A stretch of 15,001 nt of DNA from JBBDMX01 sp038241095 (lineage in GTDB: Bacteria > Planctomycetota > Phycisphaerae > Phycisphaerales > Phycisphaeraceae), in contig JBBRGB010000064.1 in the NCBI GenBank assembly GCA_038241095.1, positions 1 to 15,001 of the forward strand, read 5' to 3'. The notes under the pieces are model-generated. The model was given only the letters and a program-made list of their open reading frames with translations, made no database searches and was not told the DNA's origin. A program made the translations under genes and the position numbers. Shown one piece after another: positions 6,107 to 12,500 of the stretch. Within the stretch, counting starts at the first letter, position 1; every line of letters starts with the position of its first letter.

Positions 6107-7759
6107 ATGTCCAAGCAGCGACGCTCCATTCCGTCGTCGAAATCCAAAACCAAGCCCAAATCAAGCAGCAAGCCTGTGAAGACCACCAACGCCTCCAAGC
6201 GTCCCGCCAGCAGCGTCATGCCATCGCGGAAACGCAGCGCCAAATCCACCCCTGTGAAACCCGTGGCCAAGACCGTCGCCGCCAGCGCCAAGGCGGTGTC
6301 AGGTTCCAAGAGCGCCACCACTGGCAAGAGCAAGGGCGGCAAGTCCTCCAAGAATGTCGCGGGCGCGGCGGAAGCCACCACCGCAACCGCCGCCGAAATC
6401 ACCAACTACGCCACCGCCCTGCGCTGGCTTTACAACCACACCGATCACGAGCGGATGCGGATCGTCAGCTATAACAGCCGAACGTTCAGCCTCGAGCGCA
6501 TGCGCCGCTTGCTGGACCTCCTGGGCAACCCGCAGGATCAACTCAAGTGCGTGCAGGTGGCCGGCACCAAGGGCAAAGGCTCGACCTGCGCCATGCTGGC
6601 GTCAATGCTCCAAGCCTGCGGCTACGGCGTGGGCCTCTACACCAGCCCGCACTTAATCGACCTCCGCGAACGCATCGCCATCAACGGCCAGATGATCAGC
6701 CAGAACGATCTGACGGAGCTGCTCAAACTCATCGCGGTGAAACTGGAAAAGCTGGGCGAGGAGCCGAGCTTCTTCGAGATCATGACCGCCATCGCCCTGC
6801 GTTACTTCGCGGATCAGGCCGTGGAGATCGTGGTGTTGGAGACTGGCCTGGGCGGGCGGCTGGATTCGACGACGGTGGTCACACCCTTGGTCACGGGCAT
6901 CACGCATCTGTCGCTGGATCACATGCACATTTTGGGGCGTGACCTACCGACAATCGCGCGGGAGAAGGCCGGCATCTTCAAGCGCAACGTCCCGGCCATC
7001 AGCGTCGAGCAGGAAAACGCCGCGGGCAAGGTGCTCGATGAAGTCGCCGCCGGCGTGGGCACGAGCCTCGAATACACCGGCAAGCAGATCGACTTTTCCG
7101 CCCGCTTCGAGGCCAACCGCGAACTTGGCCCGCACACCCGCGTGAGCATCACCACACCGACCTCGCGCTGGGAACACCTGGCCGTGCCACTCAAGGGCGA
7201 GCACCAAGCGCAGAACTGCGGCTTGGCGCTGGCCATGCTCGACAAACTCAAGGCTCACGGCTTCGTCATCCCCGACGAACAAGTCATCATCGGTCTGGCG
7301 GCCACCAACCTGCCGGGCCGACTCGAACAGGTCTGGACCCAACCCCGCATCATCGTCGATGGCGCGCATAATGCCGTCTCCATCCAAGCCCTCATCCGCT
7401 CCTTGGGCGCGCACATCCAGTACGACTCGCTGATCATGGTCTTCGGCTGCGCTCAGGACAAAGATGTCACCGGCATGTTAAAGCAGGTCGCCTTGGGCGC
7501 TGACAAGGTCATTTTCACCAAGGCCAAGAGCAACCCGCGGGCTTCGGAGCCGGAGGACCTGATGGCGAAGTTCAACGAGCTTTCGGGCAAGATGGCGCAG
7601 ACCGCCGGCACGCTGGAGGAAGCGGTGCGACTGGCGACCCGGGCCGTGTCACGCGAAGACCTCATCATCATCGCCGGCAGCTTTTACCTAGTGGGTGAAG
7701 CCAAGAAATACTTCGCCGATGTAACCGCCCGCCGCGCCAAGGCGGCAACCACCGCGTAA
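6107..7759 (+). CDS. folC: Bifunctional folylpolyglutamate synthase / dihydrofolate synthase with basic N-terminal tail
   Basis: FolC ligates glutamate to dihydropteroate and extends folate polyglutamates using ATP, in the cytoplasm. The Mur-ligase-like catalytic core starts near residue 98 (ITNYATALRWLY). It shows the P-loop GTKGKGST (153-160), TSPHL (179-183), ETGLGGRLDSTTVV (245-258), the HLSLDHMHILG block and REKAGIFK. The C-terminal domain has VDGAHN (417-422) and FGCAQDKD. The core of about 450 residues matches the family. The first 88 residues are extra: rich in Lys, Ser, Ala and Pro, with about 23 basic and no acidic residues, like a histone-H1-type tail. I chose the ATG at 6107 because GAGGGAG lies just before it. 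An upstream in-frame start would precede the promoter -10 box. A later start, such as the Met at residue 38, would shorten the tail. Confidence 0.95.
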   Translation: MSKQRRSIPSSKSKTKPKSSSKPVKTTNASKRPASSVMPSRKRSAKSTPVKPVAKTVAASAKAVSGSKSATTGKSKGGKSSKNVAGAAEATTATAAEITNYATALRWLYNHTDHERMRIVSYNSRTFSLERMRRLLDLLGNPQDQLKCVQVAGTKGKGSTCAMLASMLQACGYGVGLYTSPHLIDLRERIAINGQMISQNDLTELLKLIAVKLEKLGEEPSFFEIMTAIALRYFADQAVEIVVLETGLGGRLDSTTVVTPLVTGITHLSLDHMHILGRDLPTIAREKAGIFKRNVPAISVEQENAAGKVLDEVAAGVGTSLEYTGKQIDFSARFEANRELGPHTRVSITTPTSRWEHLAVPLKGEHQAQNCGLALAMLDKLKAHGFVIPDEQVIIGLAATNLPGRLEQVWTQPRIIVDGAHNAVSIQALIRSLGAHIQYDSLIMVFGCAQDKDVTGMLKQVALGADKVIFTKAKSNPRASEPEDLMAKFNELSGKMAQTAGTLEEAVRLATRAVSREDLIIIAGSFYLVGEAKKYFADVTARRAKAATTA

Positions 7760-7764
7760 GGCCG

Positions 7765-7845
7765 AAAAAGGGGACATCCACAATTTCCGCTTCGTTGTCG
7801 TTCGAATCACCCCAGCGCCAAGGAAATTGTGAATGTCCCCTTTTT
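7765..7845. repeat. 24-bp inverted repeat between folC and the acyltransferase gene
   Basis: Arms 7765-7788 and 7822-7845 match at 23 of 24 positions, separated by 33 bases. Each arm has an A/T run outside aggggacat, so on either strand the stem ends in five T's and could act as a bidirectional terminator. The right arm contains most of the Shine-Dalgarno and the first codons of the next gene. Similar 'aaaaggggacat' palindromes are, as I recall, widespread REP-type elements. That is recollection, not a search. Confidence 0.7.
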
Positions 7846-8444
7846 CTCCTCAACCCGACCTCATTATTTTCGCGGATGCCCAGGGAACGCTGGCGATCAT
7901 TGCGGCGGAGATTGTGGCGTTGTGCGGGCGGATGGGGAACGTGGAATTGGTGACGGTCAACGCGGAGGATGACGCGGTGGCACTGGTCAAAGCGGGCGGG
8001 GCGAGGCATTTTCTGGTGGCGGTTGAGAGTGGCCCACATCGGCTTGACCTATTTCACAAAGCGGTGGCGGCGGGTTTGACGCCGGTGTCGGCGGTTCACC
8101 CGCGCGCCGTCATCGCCGCTGACGCGATCATTGGCGCGGGCTGCATCATTGCCGCGGGGGTGATTGTCAATCCCGGAGCGCGGCTGGGTGAGGCCGTGTG
8201 CATCGGCATCGGGGCCACCATCGATCATCACTGCAATCTTGGCGACGGCGTGACCATCGGCTCGGGCTGCCACTTGGCCGGCGGGGTCACCGTGGGTCGC
8301 GGCAGTGAGCTGAGGCTGGGCGTCGTCGTCCGTGACCACACCGCCATCGGCGACAACGTCATCGTGCGGGCCGGGGCCGTGGTCGTGTCATCGCTGCCCG
8401 ATGGCGTCATCGCCGACGGCATCCCCGCCCGCTGCATCGACTGA
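7833..8444 (+). CDS. NeuD/PglD-like sugar O/N-acyltransferase (left-handed beta-helix)
   Basis: The protein has 203 residues, the usual length for NeuD/PglD enzymes that acetylate sugar groups of sialic acid or nucleotide-sugar precursors in the cytoplasm. Residues 9-90 form an alternating hydrophobic Rossmann-like domain, but the usual GAGGHG motif is replaced by ADAQGTL, so substrate binding may differ. Residues about 92-185 are hexapeptide repeats (VIAADAIIGAGCIIAAGVIV, GDGVTIGSGCHLAGG). H132 in TIDHHCNLGDG fits the catalytic histidine of the PglD 'NHDC' motif. The ending GIPARCID is typical of the family. The ATG at 7833 has AGGA eight bases upstream, but both lie in the inverted repeat. 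The next Met (residue 34) would cut into the first domain. It is followed after 23 bases by the sulfatase gene, suggesting an operon. The exact substrate cannot be told. Confidence 0.86.
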   Translation: MSPFSPQPDLIIFADAQGTLAIIAAEIVALCGRMGNVELVTVNAEDDAVALVKAGGARHFLVAVESGPHRLDLFHKAVAAGLTPVSAVHPRAVIAADAIIGAGCIIAAGVIVNPGARLGEAVCIGIGATIDHHCNLGDGVTIGSGCHLAGGVTVGRGSELRLGVVVRDHTAIGDNVIVRAGAVVVSSLPDGVIADGIPARCID

Positions 8445-8467
8445 CCCGATTTGGTTATCTTGGTTTC

Positions 8468-9874
8468 ATGTTCACCCCCCCCGCTCAACGTCCCAACATT
8501 CTCGTCATCTTCACCGATCAGCAACAGGCCGCCGCCATGAGCTGCGCCGGCAACGCGGACCTCCACACACCCAACATGGATCGCCTGGCGGGCCAAGGCG
8601 TCCGCTTCACCCGCGCTTACAGCACCTTCCCCCTCTGTTGCCCTTGCCGTGCATCCTGGGCCACAGGCCGCTACCCGCATCAGATCAACGCCATGACCAA
8701 CGGTTCGAGCCTGCCCGAAGCGGAGATCGGCAACTCGCTGGGCCATCGCATGAGCGCGGCTGGCTATCACGCGGCATGGGGCGGCAAGTGGCATGTGCCC
8801 TCCATCGACCTGGCGGGAGAGGCCGCGGGTCGATTCGGGTTTGAGTTTGTGTGCGGGTTCAACGACAAACACTTGGCGCGGTTAAGCGCCGACTTCCTTC
8901 GCCGCGGCCATGACAAGCCGTTCTTCCTGGTCGCTTCCTTCGACAATCCGCACAACATCTGCGAGCATTCGCGCGATCAGGTGTTGCCTTGGGGCGACCT
9001 CGAAGATGGCGACCCACGCCGGCATCCCAATTTGCCCATCAACTTCGCCCCGCCCGCCTACGAAGCCGGCATCCTGGGCACCCGTCGTCAGGCCATGCCC
9101 CCCAGCAATTTCGGCTACACGCAGGATCGCTGGCGGCGGTATCGACACATCTACTACCGGCTGGTCGAAAAGGTGGACGCCCAGATCGGCCGAGTGCTGG
9201 ATGCCTTGGATGAATCGGGCCAGGCCGACAACACGGTGGTGGTGTTCATGAGCGATCACGGCGACATGGCCGGGTCGCACGGCATGGTGCAGAAGTCGTG
9301 CTTTTACGAGGAGTCGGCCCGCGTGCCCTGCATCATCCGCGACCCGCGAGCCAAGGCGACCGCCGGCACCACCTGCGATGCCTTGGCCAACATCGGCATC
9401 GACCTCATGCCCACGCTGCTGGATTACGCCGGGGCCGCAAGTGATGCGACCCTGCCGGGGGTTTCACTTCCGGGGGCTTCGCTTCCGGGGGTGAGTCTGC
9501 GTCCGCTGGTGGAAGCCTCCGCCAGCACGTCATCGCCCCACCGCCGGAACCACATCGTCTGCGAATCGCGTTTTGACAAGACTGACATTCAAGCCCGCAT
9601 GGTGCGGAGCGAACGGTTCAAGTACGTGCTGCACAGTTCGGGTCAATACCGCGAGATGCTCTTTGACATGGACAACGACCCCGGTGAGATGGTGAACCTG
9701 GCGGTCGAGGCGCGTTGGGCGGATGTGCTGGGCGAGCACCGCAAGCGACTGTTAGACTGGTGCCTAGCCACGGGCGACAACTTCGGGAGCCATTATTCCC
9801 ACGCCCCTTATCCTTCGATCCCCGGCTTCGGTTTCGACGCCGCCAACCCGCGCGCGGGGGTGATACCGAGTTGA
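8468..9874 (+). CDS. Sulfatase (formylglycine-dependent, S1-type)
   Basis: The 468-residue protein should hydrolyse a sulfate ester, probably on a carbohydrate. The N-terminus PNILVIFTDQQ supplies a metal ligand (D17), and HTPNMDRLAGQGVRFTRAY is typical of the family. The maturation motif is C57-C58-P59-C60-R61 followed by ASWATG. This fits CxPxR for formylglycine formation at C57, but Cys replaces the usual Ser at the fourth position. Further likely active-site residues are K107 and H109 (GGKWH), H162 (DNPHN), D263-H264 (SDHGDMAGSHGM) and K276. No signal peptide is visible, so the enzyme appears cytoplasmic, unlike many secreted planctomycete sulfatases. Residues 329-344 hold three LPGxS repeats. 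The start at 8468 lacks a clear Shine-Dalgarno but precedes the conserved block directly. It lies between an acyltransferase and a glycoside hydrolase, which supports a glycan substrate. The substrate is unknown. Confidence 0.95.
   Translation: MFTPPAQRPNILVIFTDQQQAAAMSCAGNADLHTPNMDRLAGQGVRFTRAYSTFPLCCPCRASWATGRYPHQINAMTNGSSLPEAEIGNSLGHRMSAAGYHAAWGGKWHVPSIDLAGEAAGRFGFEFVCGFNDKHLARLSADFLRRGHDKPFFLVASFDNPHNICEHSRDQVLPWGDLEDGDPRRHPNLPINFAPPAYEAGILGTRRQAMPPSNFGYTQDRWRRYRHIYYRLVEKVDAQIGRVLDALDESGQADNTVVVFMSDHGDMAGSHGMVQKSCFYEESARVPCIIRDPRAKATAGTTCDALANIGIDLMPTLLDYAGAASDATLPGVSLPGASLPGVSLRPLVEASASTSSPHRRNHIVCESRFDKTDIQARMVRSERFKYVLHSSGQYREMLFDMDNDPGEMVNLAVEARWADVLGEHRKRLLDWCLATGDNFGSHYSHAPYPSIPGFGFDAANPRAGVIPS
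9452..9496 (+). repeat. Three tandem 15-bp units inside the sulfatase gene
   Basis: Three in-frame copies of a 15-bp unit (cttccgggggYttca-like) encode LPGVS, LPGAS and LPGVS. They lie between the catalytic domain and the C-terminal part of the sulfatase. Length variation by replication slippage would keep the frame. Confidence 0.7.
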
Positions 9875-9937
9875 GAATCCGCTCCCAACACGCAACCGTT
9901 AAGATCGCATTCCTGTCCCGCTCAACCATTCCTTTTC

Positions 9938-12334
9938 GTGAGCATCATGCCCATGACCACTCTCGCCAACGCCCGTGGAATCCCTTGGGAAACCGATCCC
10001 GCCCGCATACCCGACAGTGAATACGTTCAGGTTAGGGACGGTCACCTTTCGCTCAAGGGCCAACGGGTTCGGTACTGGGGACACATCGGGCATTTCCCCA
10101 ATCCCAATCTCGACAACCGCGCACCTGGCGATGCCCGCCGCGATCTGGAACTCATGGTCGATCGGATGGGTGTCTTGGGTTTCAATCTCCATCGGATATG
10201 GCACGAACCGGACGGCGACTTCACCAAGGGCGATGACAGCCGCGATGATCTCCGCGCCTACGGTCTTTATCTGTTGAAGAAAAACAACATCAAGGTCTGG
10301 TTCGCGGGTCTCAACCATATCGGCCTGATCGATCCCGAGGTCGATGTCAACGTAATTGATGACCCCGCCACCGCCGAGGCGTGGAAGGAGGCGGTTAACG
10401 CCATCCGCCGCAAGAGTTGGCGATGGCAGGGCCAAGAGGCCAGCGTGGAGAACATGGCCAACAAGTGGGACCCGCGGCTACGCGCCTTGGTGCTTGCCCG
10501 CATGCGTCAGCGGGCCACCGTGCTCAACCCCTACACCGGCCTGCGCTACTGCGACGATCCCAATGTCGTCGTGTGGGAACTCACCAACGAGGAGTGGTGG
10601 ATGCCCAAAATGGTGGGCGGCCAATGGATGAAGTTGCCCAAGTTTTTCCAAACCCAACTCATCGAACAGTGGAATAAATGGTTGGCCAAAAAGTATCAGA
10701 CCCACGCACGACTCACCGTGGCATGGGGCTTCCTTTTTGATGGCGAAAGTCTGGCGGGCAAGAGCATCATGCTTGCCCCCACGGCCCGGCCCGCCAAGCC
10801 CGCGCAGCTCAACGACCCCAACCCCCATGCCCAGGCGGCGCTGAGTGTGGGCGACGAAGTCATCAGCCGCGACAGCGTCACCCACGCGCGATCCGCCGAT
10901 GTCATCGAGTTCTTCATGGACATGCTTCTGGCGACCAAGAACGAAGAGGCCCAAATGGTCAAGAGCCTGGGCAAAAGCGCCCGGCTGTCGCCGCTGCTTT
11001 ATGACACCGGCACTGGCTGGCAGATTCAATGCCAGTATCTCCACCAGAACGCCGACGCCGTAACCCACTGCACCTACGTCAACGGCAAGCACCACGATCG
11101 CAATCACCAGCGGTTCCCCTTCGCCAGCCTCTTGGAGGAACAGCCCCATCTGTGTGCCGATGTCCCTTGGGTCGAGCACAACCGCACACCGGGCAAGCCC
11201 TATTTCGTTTACGAAACCCAGATCAAGACCAGCGCCAAGTACCGCGTGGAGTTTCCCTATGAAATGGCGGCCCTGGGAAGCCTGCAAGACTGGGACATCA
11301 TAAACTGGCATACCTACGGCCCTGGGCCGGACTCCACCAAGCCCCTGCCCAACGTCCGCGCATTGGAAGTCGGCCATTCGATGGATCTGCATTTCGGCGG
11401 TGACGAAGTGCAACTCAGCGCCATGCGCGCCGCCGCGGCCCTGTTTTGCAACTTCGCCATCGACCCCGCGGCCAATCCCACTTGGTACGTCTTTGGCCGC
11501 AAGATGCTCTTCCACCCCGCCAGCATGGACTACGCCGGCAGCTACGGCGACATCGGGCCAACCATGCTGCCCACCACCTATCGTCACGGGATGCGGCTGC
11601 TGATCGACCCCTCGCTCGACCAACGCCCGCAAGACCCCATGTTCGAGCGCAAGCGTCAGGACGAGTTCGGCGACCCTAAGGATGACGCCCAACGCAAGGA
11701 ACAACTGGCCCAAGTCCACGAGCGGTTCGTCCGGCAAGGCTACCTGACCATCGGCCCGGTGGTCGTGCCCCGCGCCCTTGAACCCTCGCCGATTCAGCCA
11801 ACCGAGCAGATCGCCTACCACTGGAACCGGGGTAACCTGCGGATGGACAGTCCCGCCGCCGCCGCCTTCACCGGCTTTTACGCCCAGATCGAAGACCCCG
11901 CACGGGGCGTGGAGTTTCCGCAAAGCGATGTGCGACTCAGTGATGTCCAAGTGGTCAACCCCCAAGACATGCCCTACCCCGTCAAGGCGGGGGAAAAGTA
12001 CATCGGCTTCGGCCTGGCCAGTACCGATGGCAAGCCGCTCAAAGAGTGCAAGCACGCCATTCTGTCGCTCGTTTCGACCAGTTTCAACACCGGCTTTTCG
12101 CTCAACACCGAAGGCGAGATTGGCGTCTTTTCCGGTGCCGACGTGGGTACGCCCGGCGACCTGCCGGTGCTGGTCGCCCGTGTCAGCGGCGTTGTTCACG
12201 CCCCGGCCTTGGATGGCATGCGCTATGTCCTGCGCGATTTCAGCATGAAGGAGTTGGGCCAAGGTGTGGTCAAGGACGGCACGCTTGTCATCCCTGCGGA
12301 CAAACCTGTTTTTCTAATCGAACTGTCCCGATGA
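9938..12334 (+). CDS. Putative clan GH-A-like glycoside hydrolase, family unassigned
   Basis: The protein has about 798 residues. Residues about 40-270 look like the first half of a TIM barrel: VRYWGHIGHFPN, GFNLHRIWHEPDG, a LRAYGLYLLKKNNIKVWFAG strand, then DPNVVVWELTNEEWW. Asn217-Glu218 fits the Asn-Glu acid/base pair of clan GH-A after strand 4. E426 in PYFVYETQIK is a candidate nucleophile at strand 7. The last 170 residues or so (VEFPQSDVRLSDVQVV onward) look like a beta-rich accessory domain. I cannot name the family. No signal peptide is visible, matching the sulfatase 63 bases upstream, so the pair may act on imported sulfated oligosaccharides. That is inference. Possible starts are GTG 9938, ATG 9947 and ATG 9953, and none has a good Shine-Dalgarno, so the true protein may be three to five residues shorter. 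Confidence 0.85.
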   Translation: MSIMPMTTLANARGIPWETDPARIPDSEYVQVRDGHLSLKGQRVRYWGHIGHFPNPNLDNRAPGDARRDLELMVDRMGVLGFNLHRIWHEPDGDFTKGDDSRDDLRAYGLYLLKKNNIKVWFAGLNHIGLIDPEVDVNVIDDPATAEAWKEAVNAIRRKSWRWQGQEASVENMANKWDPRLRALVLARMRQRATVLNPYTGLRYCDDPNVVVWELTNEEWWMPKMVGGQWMKLPKFFQTQLIEQWNKWLAKKYQTHARLTVAWGFLFDGESLAGKSIMLAPTARPAKPAQLNDPNPHAQAALSVGDEVISRDSVTHARSADVIEFFMDMLLATKNEEAQMVKSLGKSARLSPLLYDTGTGWQIQCQYLHQNADAVTHCTYVNGKHHDRNHQRFPFASLLEEQPHLCADVPWVEHNRTPGKPYFVYETQIKTSAKYRVEFPYEMAALGSLQDWDIINWHTYGPGPDSTKPLPNVRALEVGHSMDLHFGGDEVQLSAMRAAAALFCNFAIDPAANPTWYVFGRKMLFHPASMDYAGSYGDIGPTMLPTTYRHGMRLLIDPSLDQRPQDPMFERKRQDEFGDPKDDAQRKEQLAQVHERFVRQGYLTIGPVVVPRALEPSPIQPTEQIAYHWNRGNLRMDSPAAAAFTGFYAQIEDPARGVEFPQSDVRLSDVQVVNPQDMPYPVKAGEKYIGFGLASTDGKPLKECKHAILSLVSTSFNTGFSLNTEGEIGVFSGADVGTPGDLPVLVARVSGVVHAPALDGMRYVLRDFSMKELGQGVVKDGTLVIPADKPVFLIELSR

Positions 12335-12337
12335 TCC

Positions 12338-12369
12338 CCGCCAATGTGGCGGTGGCTTTTCCATTTTTT
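12338..12369 (+). terminator. Rho-independent terminator after the glycoside hydrolase
   Basis: A short stem ccgcca/tggcgg (12338-12343 with 12347-12352) starts four bases after the stop codon. It is followed by T-rich sequence including four and then six T's. The loop is only three bases, so it is a moderate match. It would separate the sulfatase/hydrolase unit from the polysaccharide gene downstream. Confidence 0.5.
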
Positions 12370-12500
12370 CGCAAACCGCTTGCCTCGCGCCCTCGTGGCC
12401 TGACAAGGTAATTTTTGCATTTCGTGGAGGTTTAATTATTCCGTTTTACCGAAAATGAGCGTATGCTTGTATGGCCAAGGCACTTCAAGCGGGAGATACC
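12370..12500 (+). other. Leader region of the Wzz/BY-kinase gene
   Basis: This stretch is AT-richer than the genes around it (12411-12456), which suits a promoter, but I find no -35/-10 pair at good spacing. An in-frame ATG at 12471 without a Shine-Dalgarno would add ten residues to the next gene. GGGAG at 12491-12495 favours the ATG at 12501. Confidence 0.35.

Noticed and set aside
10478..12262. Minus-strand open frame of 594 codons
   Set aside because: It lies wholly antisense to the glycoside hydrolase, which has clear catalytic motifs. The antisense product is Gly/Val/His-rich without recognisable domains.
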